From NCBI GenBank assembly GCA_031291845.1, contig JARLIH010000223.1:1-51770 (forward strand): a stretch of DNA of 51,770 nt, in the 5' to 3' direction. Source of the DNA: Isosphaeraceae bacterium (GTDB taxonomy: Bacteria; Planctomycetota; Planctomycetia; Isosphaerales; Isosphaeraceae). The position numbers were made by a program, and so were the translations under genes. The stretch's first letter is position 1. The number at the start of each line of letters is the position of its first letter. Positions 19,553 to 27,025 of the stretch are shown piece by piece. A model generated the notes under the pieces. The model was given only the letters and a program-made list of their open reading frames with translations, was not told the origin of the DNA and made no database searches.

Positions 19553-20956
19553 CTAATCTGACAGGTCGGCCGAGTTGGCGTGACCCTCGACTCCCCATTT
19601 CTGCCGCGCGCGCTCGTAATACTCGGGCAGCACCGCGATCGGAGTGGTCTCGCCGAGGAAGATCAACCCGTCGTACTGGGAGTCAGGACTCTGGCGCGTG
19701 AAGGACCGCTCGTACTCTGCTTCGCTGCCTGCTTCACCGATCCTCAGTTCCAGATCCGCATGCCAAGGCGATGTCTCCCCGTGCAAACCCCGGGGGCTGA
19801 AATCGAGGAGCAAATCGGACACTCCTTCGGCGTCGGCGAACAGGTGCAGGAAGTACTCAAACGAGTGAGATCTCGGGACGTGCGCGACCGCGATCTCTTC
19901 CTGGTCCTCCCGTGCCCCGGGAGCGGCGAGGTACGTGCCGTGGTGGAAAGCCGAACCGATGACCCTGTAGCCCGTCCCCAGCTCTTCCGCCAGCAGGCTG
20001 CCCATCGGGACGAACCGCTCTCCCCGGATCGCTAGCGGGGCCCGGGCGACGTGCAGGTTATGCAAGGCAAGAGCGATCCTCGCTCCTCCGAGGTGTTTCC
20101 TGAGAGCAGCTATGTTCTCCGCCAGGAACCGGTCTCGCAGGTGGAGGCCATCGGGGGAGTGGAATTCGACCACTTGTTCGATCAGGCGTACGCATCGTCC
20201 GAAGAAAAAACCGTCCTCCGCTTCCCCGCTCGACGGTAGTGCGGCATGCAGCTTCCTCAGTCGGAGCACCAGCCTCTCCGCAGACCCGCGGACGACGGAC
20301 ATGTAATCCGTCCGGCGTGCTTGGATATCCGCGATCTTGGCCCCGTCGGGGTTCGGGGAGGACGCTTCGCTGATCAGCGGCTCGAGACTCCCGAACAGCT
20401 CTCGGTCGGACGGCAGGCGGTCGAGAAGTGCCAACGATTCAAGGCAGTCTTCCGAGGCCAGCCGGCCCGCACGAGCGAAATCCCGCAGGAGACGCGTGAG
20501 TTCCGCCCGCGGGCCGTCGATCGACTGGAGGTCACACCCGTAGACCCTCACGGGTTGGCTGCCGCCATGTCGAGACAGATTGTGCTCACGGATCCAGTTG
20601 ACGAAGTCAACGGTCTCCCTGTTGAGGCATGACCAGTACTCCGTGGCGGCCAGCGACTCGATCGCGGTACCTACTCCGAAGACGAGATAGTCGTTCAGCC
20701 GCCGCGTGGCGGCGAAGCAGGCTTCGATGACGATGATGCTGACCTGGCGTTCCTGTATCAGGAAGCGTAGGAGCCGCTCCCGGGAATGCAGGACTTCCTT
20801 CGAGCCGTGCGTCATGTCCCCGAGGGCGATCACAGCGGCGTCGCCCACGATCCGATCGACAGCCTGCTGCTCTCGAGGCGAGAGCGCGGCCTGCGGGAGA
20901 CAGCTCTCGAGCTTCGTCGCTCGCTCCCGGATCCAGTTGTGCTGCATCTCATTCAT
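19553..20956 (-). CDS. Erythromycin esterase family protein
   Basis: This 467-residue protein of the erythromycin-esterase (EreA/SuccinoglycanBP-like) fold has the signature IALGDMTHGSKEVLHSRERLLRFL near residues 43-66, split here for reading. It also has VIEACFAATRRLNDYL, CDLQSIDGPRAEL and LHNLHVARAPL. In characterised esterases the first motif reads GE.THG; here it is GDMTHG, so a catalytic Glu is replaced by Asp. Most environmental members have no proven antibiotic substrate. There is no signal peptide, so it is cytoplasmic. It follows the broken TlpA gene on the same strand by 43 bp and may share its promoter. Confidence 0.88.
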   Translation of the reverse strand: MNEMQHNWIRERATKLESCLPQAALSPREQQAVDRIVGDAAVIALGDMTHGSKEVLHSRERLLRFLIQERQVSIIVIEACFAATRRLNDYLVFGVGTAIESLAATEYWSCLNRETVDFVNWIREHNLSRHGGSQPVRVYGCDLQSIDGPRAELTRLLRDFARAGRLASEDCLESLALLDRLPSDRELFGSLEPLISEASSPNPDGAKIADIQARRTDYMSVVRGSAERLVLRLRKLHAALPSSGEAEDGFFFGRCVRLIEQVVEFHSPDGLHLRDRFLAENIAALRKHLGGARIALALHNLHVARAPLAIRGERFVPMGSLLAEELGTGYRVIGSAFHHGTYLAAPGAREDQEEIAVAHVPRSHSFEYFLHLFADAEGVSDLLLDFSPRGLHGETSPWHADLELRIGEAGSEAEYERSFTRQSPDSQYDGLIFLGETTPIAVLPEYYERARQKWGVEGHANSADLSD

Positions 20957-20999
20957 CGTTCGTCAGCGGGCACCCTCAAAAGACCTGGAAGCCGCCTTG

Positions 21000-21470
21000 T
21001 TACCGCTTCGCCGCCTTTTCCGTTTCCGCGACCAGGCTCTCGATCGCCTTGTCGGGTGCCTTGCTCCGGTGCACTTCTTCGAAGTAAACAAGGCCGTTGT
21101 CGCGAATCACGCCGTTGGCGTCGATCACGTAGACGGTTGGCCAAATGCTGACGCCCCATTCGAGCGGGATTCCTCACTTCGCGCCACCGGGCCGGAATGA
21201 TCGCCAGTTGACGCCCTCCTTGGCGGAGACCGTTTTCGCTTTCTCGCGGTCGTTGTCGCCGTTGACGCCGATCAGGACAAGCGGCCGGCCCTTCATCTTT
21301 TCGACGAGGGCCTTCTCGTGGGGCACGAGTTCCATGCACGGATTGCACCAGGTCGCCCAGAACGAGAGCACGACAACCTTGCTCCGGTAGTCGGAGCGTT
21401 TCATCGGCTTGCCGTCGATGTCGTCCCCCTCGATAACCAGATCGGCTGTCGTTGTCCAGAAGCCGACGAT
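21000..21470 (-). pseudogene. TlpA/redoxin protein interrupted by an in-frame TGA and lacking a clear start
   Basis: One continuous frame encodes a redoxin domain: VIEGDDIDGKPMKRSDYR, then VVVLSFWATWCNPCMELVPH with an intact CNPC active site, and LVLIGVNGDNDREKA. The sequence continues through a TGA (codon at 21174-21176) into GIPLEWGVSIWPTVYVIDAN and a helical tail ending AKR. At the 5' end the frame meets another stop before any good start; ATG 21404 would remove the first strand of the fold. The TGA is not at a cysteine position of the family. I read this as a decaying paralogue of the TlpA-like gene at 18445, although a sequencing error is possible. Confidence 0.75.
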
Positions 21471-21564
21471 TCAAGGCTCTACCGCGCAGTGGTTTAGTCT
21501 AATACTGAATATCGAGAGTTTCTCGCTGATTATCCCTATTTGGGGCGTGGCCGTGATCTTCGAT

Positions 21565-22380
21565 CTACTCCAGGCCCATCCCTTTGAGGACGTCCTCGAA
21601 TCGGCCCCAGGGGACCGGCTTGGTGCGAATCGGAGCGGTGCGGCGGTCGAGGGCAAGGTCGAGGACGTACATCGTCTCAGCGTAGAGCGTCCGCTTCCCC
21701 TCGCGGCGGAGCTGGGCAATCTTGGCTTGCTCTTCCCGGTGGCGTCTGGCGAGCTCGAGGAGCGTCAAGACGCGTGCGCCGTCGCTGCCGTGCTCGACCT
21801 GGATGTTCCGGCAGGCGGGCCAGGAGTTGAACAGGGCGAGGTCGGCGGCGGCGATCAGCACGATGACGACCGGCTGGTGGTGCGCCAGCTCCACCGGCTC
21901 GCAGCAAGGGGCCATGACGTAGAGGTCGTGCTCGAAGGGGGCGGTGCCGAGGCGATCGCCGACGAAGCCGCTGAGCGTCTCGAGCAGGAACGAGCCCTCG
22001 GCGCCTTCCATCGAGATCAAGGTTTGGCGCGCGGTCGCCTTCAAGGCCCTGGCGTGGAGCTCCGCGGCAAGGTGGCCGTTCGGCACGACCCAGCTCACCT
22101 CCGCCTGGCCCAAGGCGCGCACCCGCAAGGTCGCCGCCACCGGGCGCGCCTGGTCCGGCTGCGCGGGGTCAGCGACTTCGGCCCGCTCGACGATGTGGTG
22201 CTCGATCACGACGGTGTCGCGCGCATCGCCCCGCAGAATGCTCTGTTTCTGGCGCATCCGCCGCCAGCGGCCAATGGCCCAGCTCGCGAGGCCACCCAAG
22301 ACAAAGGCCGCCAGGGCCGCGACGCCTCGGCCGCTCAGCTCGCGCGTGATGAAGTCGAACACGAGGCCCCCCTCCGGCAA
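21565..22380 (-). CDS. Membrane-anchored hypothetical protein
   Basis: This is a 271-residue protein with one N-terminal transmembrane helix (about residues 19-37, GVAALAAFVLGGLASWAIG), then a soluble domain. The soluble part has alternating strands and helices and an HHQPVVIVLIAAADLALFNSWPA segment near residues 174-196, followed by a coiled-coil-like stretch (LLELARRHREEQAKIAQLRREGKR). No family is recognised. It diverges from the next gene on the plus strand, with about 240 bp of shared upstream DNA in which I see no clear promoter. Confidence 0.65.
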   Translation of the reverse strand: MPEGGLVFDFITRELSGRGVAALAAFVLGGLASWAIGRWRRMRQKQSILRGDARDTVVIEHHIVERAEVADPAQPDQARPVAATLRVRALGQAEVSWVVPNGHLAAELHARALKATARQTLISMEGAEGSFLLETLSGFVGDRLGTAPFEHDLYVMAPCCEPVELAHHQPVVIVLIAAADLALFNSWPACRNIQVEHGSDGARVLTLLELARRHREEQAKIAQLRREGKRTLYAETMYVLDLALDRRTAPIRTKPVPWGRFEDVLKGMGLE

Positions 22381-22623
22381 TCTGCTTCAAGGTGTGAAAC
22401 GAAGGCCGGAGTGTAAGACCGAGGGGCAGTCAGGGGAAGACGGCACCAGCCCGTGACGTCCCAGCCGACGGCCCGAAACAGGGACGCAGCTAATGCGGAC
22501 GGCGGAGGGAAGGGAGCCGTAGCGGATCGAGGACGACGGCTTGGTGATCGCGCGTTCGCGACCGGTTAAGCTGGTGCAAGCGGTCCGTGCCGGCTGGGGC
22601 GCAGTCCAGCGGGAGCGGTTCAT

Positions 22624-23235
22624 ATGACGACGCCGAAAGCTTTCCCGTACGAGAACCGGATGGGGGATGTCTATTACCTGCAGGAGGGAAAGACCCCGAC
22701 CGGCAAGCCGAAATATTACGCGGGGCGCAAGCTGTCGGGCACACCCCTGGCCGCTGTGCCGGAAGGGTACGAGATCTACGAGCGGCCCGAGAATGCGCAG
22801 GTGGTCTTCCGCAAGGTCAAGCCGTCACTCATCACTGAGTTCGAGCGCAGGCAGGCCGAGGACGCCGTGCGGCGGGCCAGCGGGCTGGAGCACGTTATCG
22901 TCGCGATCGAGGACAGCGCTCTGGTCGTCTACACACCGTCGACGACCCGGGCGGAGACCGACGATCTTATCCAGAGGCTCGCTGGCCCCATGTTCGCCCG
23001 AAACTCCGCGGCGGTCGATGCGTTTCGTGAAGAGATGCTCAAGAGAAGCCAGTACGTGAAGATGTTGCGGTTTGCGCTGATCGACCCCGACAAGCGGTAG
23101 TCCGGCGTCGAGCGGTGGTGCTTTCGCGGGTCGATCGATCACTGGATCAGCCTGCACCAGAAGGGGCCACTTACCAAGCTGGTCGCGGAATATGCGAAGC
23201 ACCTCGACCGCGAGAGCTTTTTCGAGTTGATATAG
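22624..23235 (+). pseudogene. Conserved hypothetical gene interrupted by an in-frame TAG
   Basis: The first 158 codons encode a protein starting MTTPKAFPYENRMGDVYYLQ, with the segment GKPKYYAGRKLSGTPLAAVPEGYEIYE split near residues 27-53. That pattern recalls a conserved hypothetical family. A TAG (23098-23100) stops the frame after DPDKR. The same frame then continues for 44 codons (ERWCFRGSIDHWISLH .. KHLDRESFFELI) to a TAG at 23233, and these residues look like the natural C-terminus. I infer a nonsense mutation or sequencing error; readthrough is less likely. If the stop is real, the product is a 158-residue protein lacking its C-terminal domain. Confidence 0.7.
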
Positions 23236-23398
23236 AGCGGTGCACGGGAGAATTGGTCTCCGGGACAGAGAAACGGCGCCGTCCTTCTCACTGGGTCTCC
23301 GTTTCATTCCCCCCGCGCGGGGCGGAGTCGTCGCAGGGCCGACGGCGGGCTGAGCAGCGAACCATCAACCATGGCGCTGACGACGCCGGGAGTGCCGG

Positions 23399-23989
23399 TC
23401 AATCGGACTTGGCCCCCAGGCTTGCATCGATCTGATCGCGGCAGGCGGCCAGGATGCGATTCGCGAGCGCATCGTCCGCCACGGCGCGCGACAGGGTCAT
23501 GCCCCCGACCAGAAGCGCGACGAGTGCCAGCGCCCGGTCGGACCGCGTGGCGCCGCCGTCCTCCTCCAGGTGCGGTTCCAGGGCGGCGACGATTGCGCCG
23601 AGTGCTTCCTCAAACGCACGGCGGGCGGGCTCGCCCGCGCGCGGCAGCTCGGGAAGCAAGGGGGGCATCGGGCATCCCCGATCGATCATACGGCGATGTG
23701 CGGGGCTGAGGTACTTACCGACGATCGCGCGGATCCGCTCGCTGCCCGTCAGGCCCTCATCCTCCTTGCCGAAAATGACGCGTCCCTGCCGCAAGGCCTC
23801 GGTCAACATCTCCGCGAAGAGCGCTTCCTTGGAGGTGAAGTGGGTGTAGAACCCCCCCGCGGTCAGCCCCGCCTCACCCATGACCTTGTCCACGCTCCCG
23901 GCTTGCAGCCCCTCGCGCCGGAACACGACCGCCGCCGCGTCGAGGATGCGCTGCCGGGTCTTCTGTTTGTGGTCGGCCGGATATCGCAT
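23399..23989 (-). CDS. TetR/AcrR family transcriptional regulator
   Basis: This 196-residue protein has an N-terminal TetR helix-turn-helix: QRILDAAAVVFRREGLQAGSV then VMGEAGLTAGGFYTHFTSKEALF, residues 13-57. The C-terminal ligand domain is all-helical and resembles the TetR_C group with GCPMPPLLPEL near residue 105. It likely represses a nearby promoter and releases it on binding a small molecule. The gene is divergent from the candidate selenoprotein gene, and an ACGATCGT palindrome lies between them. No transporter gene is next to it. Confidence 0.92.
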   Translation of the reverse strand: MRYPADHKQKTRQRILDAAAVVFRREGLQAGSVDKVMGEAGLTAGGFYTHFTSKEALFAEMLTEALRQGRVIFGKEDEGLTGSERIRAIVGKYLSPAHRRMIDRGCPMPPLLPELPRAGEPARRAFEEALGAIVAALEPHLEEDGGATRSDRALALVALLVGGMTLSRAVADDALANRILAACRDQIDASLGAKSD

Positions 23990-24001
23990 GAGGTGAGTTG
24001 T

Positions 24002-24015
24002 ATTACGATCGTCAT
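24002..24015. promoter_or_regulatory. Candidate TetR-family operator
   Basis: ATTACGATCGTCAT contains the perfect 8-bp palindrome ACGATCGT with near-symmetric flanks (ATT/CAT). It lies 13 bp upstream of the TetR start and about 135 bp upstream of the thioredoxin-like gene on the other strand. Such GATCGT-centred palindromes are common TetR-family sites. It fits autoregulation of the TetR gene and perhaps control of the divergent gene. Confidence 0.45.
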
Positions 24016-24148
24016 CTCATGTCAAGAGACGAACGGCGCGCGCATTGAACCCAAGTCGCGATACAGGGTTCCGCTTGACAACACCGCGGCCGGGCCCAAA
24101 CTGGAACGCGAGGATCCTGGTTGCGTCGATTACCTTTGGAGACGCTCA

Positions 24149-24706
24149 ATGCAATCGAATAGCGCAATGGGCATCTCCGCCTTGCTGGTTTCCCTGGTAA
24201 CGATCGGGACCAGCCTCGCGGGGGATGCCGTCAAGTCCGGCCTGTCGGTCGGCGAGCCCGTCAACGCCTTCCTGGTCGACGACATCACCGGCCCGAACAA
24301 GGGGAAGACCCTCTGTTACCGGTGAGCCTACGGCGATGCTCCGGTGGTCTGCGTCTTCGCCCGCAAGACCTCCGAACCCTTGGCCAGTTTGGTCAAGCAG
24401 ATCGACGAGAAGATCGGCGAAAACGGCAAGCTCAAGAGCTTTGTCGTGATCACGCCGAAAAAAGGCGAGAAGCCGGCCGATGACCTCAAGACATTGGCGC
24501 AAGAAGCCGGTATCCAGCACGTCCCCTTAACCGTCGGCGAGTCTCCCGACGGGCCCCCCGACTATGAAGTCGCCAAGGACGCGGACGTCACGATCCTGAT
24601 GTGGAAGGGCGGCAAGGTCCAGGTCAACCGCGCCTACAAGGGTGCGCTGACCGCGGACAACGTCCGTTCCATTCTGAACGATATCCCCAAACTCCTGGGC
24701 GACTAA
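24149..24706 (+). CDS. Candidate selenoprotein: secreted thioredoxin-fold protein with CxxU motif (in-frame TGA)
   Basis: Read with TGA as selenocysteine, this is 185 residues. A signal peptide covers residues 1-25 (ALLVSLVTIGTSLAGD). The segment DDITGPNKGKTLCYR follows, TGA is codon 59 (24323-24325), and AYGDAPVVCVFARK continues in the same frame to a normal stop at 24706. Related planctomycete proteins, as I remember them, have CYRC at this site, so TGA would replace the second redox cysteine (Cys56-x-x-Sec59). The post-TGA part is the longer and well-formed half, with VVITPKKGEKPADDLKTL and DADVTILMWKGGKVQVN. GGAG lies 7 bp before the ATG. A 12-bp terminator follows. Nonsense mutation or sequencing error remains possible, and no sel genes are in the window. 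Confidence 0.6.
24326..24361 (+). promoter_or_regulatory. Possible bacterial SECIS-like hairpin after the TGA
   Basis: GGCGA at 7-11 nt after the TGA can pair with TCGCC at 32-36 nt, extended inside by GC/GC. The loop is about 11 nt and contains GGTCT, with its G residues 21-22 nt from the TGA. Bacterial SECIS elements are hairpins just 3' of UGA with an unpaired G/GU in the apical loop, so position and loop fit. The upper stem is short and bulged, so support is weak without folding. Confidence 0.35.
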
Positions 24707-24775
24707 CCGCAGCCCACGTGCCCTCCCGTCGGGGGGGCGTGCTACCCACGACATTCCGACACAGCCGGCTTCCTC

Positions 24776-24813
24776 CGCGACCCTGGCACCGGGCCAGGGT
24801 CGCGTTGTTTTGT
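24776..24813 (+). terminator. Rho-independent terminator after the thioredoxin-like gene
   Basis: CGCGACCCTGGC and its exact complement form a 12-bp stem with a 5-base loop, followed by TTGTTTTGT. It lies 70 bp after the stop at 24706. This is the clearest intrinsic terminator in the window and indicates that the TGA-containing gene is a defined transcription unit up to its distal stop. Confidence 0.85.
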
Positions 24814-24851
24814 GGTTGGCCCTGGAGCCGGCACATCGTCGTCGATCAATC

Positions 24852-24939
24852 TGGGTGGCACGCCCGAGTCTTCGACGGGCGTGGCGCACGTCCCTTGGCG
24901 GGTCACCCACGCCACTGAAGACTCCGGGCGTACCACCCG
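24852..24939. repeat. Inverted-repeat element, copy 1 (upstream of the amidohydrolase)
   Basis: The element starts TGGGTGGCACGCCC and ends GGGCGTACCACCC. Inner arms GACGGGCGTGG and CCACGCC also pair loosely. A second copy with the same ends and similar interior lies at 26853-26944, just after the amidohydrolase gene. It looks like a short non-coding repeat family or a MITE-like element. Confidence 0.75.
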
Positions 24940-25028
24940 AACCGCTTCCCGTCGGCTATGATGGCGGTTCGTACGCAACCTTCCGCCGGGCTCCCACCCG
25001 TATCTATCGCGATCAAGGAGTGCTTGGA

Positions 25029-26801
25029 ATGAACGCACGCGCTCTCCTCATGGGCTCGATCTTGCTTGTAGCGTCCAGTCAGGGATGGGCCGCTGACCCC
25101 CCCGACGACATCCGCGACCTGAAGCTCCGCGACTGGCACCCGCGCTCGATGATGGTCACGAAGACGAGCACCGTCGAGCGGCCAAAGTTCCCGGTCGTTG
25201 ACGTGCACAACCACCTGGGCGGCGGCAAAGGAAGGCTCACGCCGGAGGTGGTGAAGCAGTACCTCGCCGAGATGGACGCGGCGGGCGTCCGGACCGTCGT
25301 GAACCTCGACGGCGGCTGGGGCGACCGGCTGAGCGAAACCCTCGCCGCGCTCGACAACGCGCACCCCGGGCGGTTCCTCACCTTCGCCCTGGTTAACTTC
25401 GACGGCATCGACGATGCGGACTGGAGCCAGCGCGAGGCCGAGCGGCTCGACGCAAGCTTCAAGGCCGGCGCCAAGGGGCTCAAGTTTCACAAGACCCTCG
25501 GCCTGGGCTACCGCTACAAGGACGGCCGCCTCGTCCCCGTCGATGACCCGAAGCTCGACCCCATCTGGGAAACGTGCGCAAAACACAAGCGGCCGGTCGT
25601 CATCCACACGGCCGACCCGGCCGCGTTCTTCACCCCGCTCGACGGCTACAACGAGCGCTGGCATGAATTGAACTCAAACCCCGGCTGGCTCTTCTTCGGC
25701 GAGAAGTTCCCCAAGCGCCAGGATCTGCTCGACCAGTTGCACCGGGTGATCGCCAAGCATCCCGCGACGACGTTCATCAATACTCACTTCGGCAACAACG
25801 CCGAGGACCTGGCGGCCGTCGCCGAGAACCTGGACAAGTATCCGAACATGTACGTCGATATCGACGCCCGCATCTCGGAGCTGGGGCGCCAGCCGTACAC
25901 CGCGCGCAAGTTCTTCCTGAAGTACCAGGATCGCATCCTGTTCGGCACCGACACCCCGCCGAACCGCGATGCCTACCGCATCTATTACCGCTTCCTCGAG
26001 ACGGACGACGAGTACTTCGACTGCTCGGCCAGCCACCACCTCCAGGGGTTCTGGAACATCTACGGCATCTTCCTCCCCGACGCGGTGCTGGAGAAGGTAT
26101 ACCGCACCAACGCCGAACGGATTCTGTCCGGGCTGACGCCGCAATCGCCGGCCCTGAAGGAGTTGCGCGTGCGCCGGACTGACGACTTCGAGCTCACGGG
26201 CGACGGCTCCGCACCGGCGTGGCGGCGGGCGGAGTGGGAGCCGCTCATGGCGCGAGGGACGGGGAGCCGCACGGACGAGACGCGGGTGAAGGTGCTTTAC
26301 TCGAACAAGGGACTTTATGTTTTGATGGACGCGGCGGACCGCAAGGTCACGGCCGCGTTCACTGAGGACTTCCGCGACCTTTGGACCGAGGACGTGTTCG
26401 AGGTCTTCCTCTGGCCCGACGAGCGGGACCCCGTCTACTTCGAGTATGAGATCTCCCCGTTGGGCCGCGAGCTGCCGATCCTCGTACCGAACCTGGGGGG
26501 CAAGTTCCTGGGCTGGCGCCCGTGGCACGACGACGAAACCCGGCGCACGCGCAGGGCCACGTCGACCAGAGGCGGGGAAAGGAAGTCGGGCGCAACCATT
26601 ACCGGCTGGAAGGCCGAGGTGTTCATCCCTTACGCGCTGCTGATCCCGCTCCGGAATATTGCGCCCGAGCCCGGCATGCGCTGGCGGGCGAACTTCTACC
26701 GCGTGGATTATGATGACGGCAAGACGAGCCAGTGGGACTGGGCCCGGGTCGGCCCGAGCTTCCACGAGTTCGCAAAGTTCGGGACGCTCGTGTTCGAGTG
26801 A
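25029..26801 (+). CDS. Secreted amidohydrolase fused to a CBM9-like domain
   Basis: This 590-residue protein has a signal peptide (residues 1-22, ending GWAAD). A TIM-barrel amidohydrolase (amidohydro-rel 2 type) covers about residues 55-370: VVDVHNHLGGG metal site, KGLKFHKTLGLGY, PVVIHTADPAAFF, TFINTHFGNN and ILFGTDTPPN. From about residue 380 a second domain (WRRAEWEPL, LYSNKGLYVLMDAADRK, DLWTEDVFEVFLWPDE, GWKAEVFIPYALL) resembles carbohydrate-binding family 9-like beta-sandwiches. This suggests an exported hydrolase or decarboxylase-like enzyme anchored to a glycan. AAGGAG lies 8 bp before ATG 25029. The frame is open upstream, but the signal peptide fixes this start. Substrate unknown. 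Confidence 0.88.
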   Translation: MNARALLMGSILLVASSQGWAADPPDDIRDLKLRDWHPRSMMVTKTSTVERPKFPVVDVHNHLGGGKGRLTPEVVKQYLAEMDAAGVRTVVNLDGGWGDRLSETLAALDNAHPGRFLTFALVNFDGIDDADWSQREAERLDASFKAGAKGLKFHKTLGLGYRYKDGRLVPVDDPKLDPIWETCAKHKRPVVIHTADPAAFFTPLDGYNERWHELNSNPGWLFFGEKFPKRQDLLDQLHRVIAKHPATTFINTHFGNNAEDLAAVAENLDKYPNMYVDIDARISELGRQPYTARKFFLKYQDRILFGTDTPPNRDAYRIYYRFLETDDEYFDCSASHHLQGFWNIYGIFLPDAVLEKVYRTNAERILSGLTPQSPALKELRVRRTDDFELTGDGSAPAWRRAEWEPLMARGTGSRTDETRVKVLYSNKGLYVLMDAADRKVTAAFTEDFRDLWTEDVFEVFLWPDERDPVYFEYEISPLGRELPILVPNLGGKFLGWRPWHDDETRRTRRATSTRGGERKSGATITGWKAEVFIPYALLIPLRNIAPEPGMRWRANFYRVDYDDGKTSQWDWARVGPSFHEFAKFGTLVFE

Positions 26802-26852
26802 GAGTCGCTTCCCTGTAGTCGTGCTTCCACCTTCGATTGGTAGCCCATGTAG

Positions 26853-26944
26853 CTGGGTGGCACGCCCGGCGTCTGCGACGGGCGTGGTCGAGCCGCCAAT
26901 AACGTGCGCCACGCCCATCAAAGACTCTGGGCGTGCCACCCCAG
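26853..26944. repeat. Inverted-repeat element, copy 2 (downstream of the amidohydrolase)
   Basis: The element starts CTGGGTGGCACGCCC and ends GGGCGTGCCACCCCAG, the near-exact complement. The interior CCACGCCCATCAAAGACTC parallels CCACGCCACTGAAGACTC in copy 1. Both copies lie in the same orientation around one gene. Confidence 0.75.
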
Positions 26945-27025
26945 TGCGGTTGGTGGGTTAGCGCCCTTGTGGGCTGACCCACCTTATACGGTCGTCCTGA
27001 AAGGGCGACCGTTTCTCGGCCCGGC

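Noticed and set aside
21174-21176. TGA in the TlpA paralogue as a selenocysteine codon
   Set aside because: It lies between GGAK and GIPLEW, not at a cysteine of the family, and the gene also lacks a proper 5' end.
26986-27012. Hairpin after the M56 gene as a terminator
   Set aside because: The stem is short with a G-T pair and no T-run follows on the minus strand.
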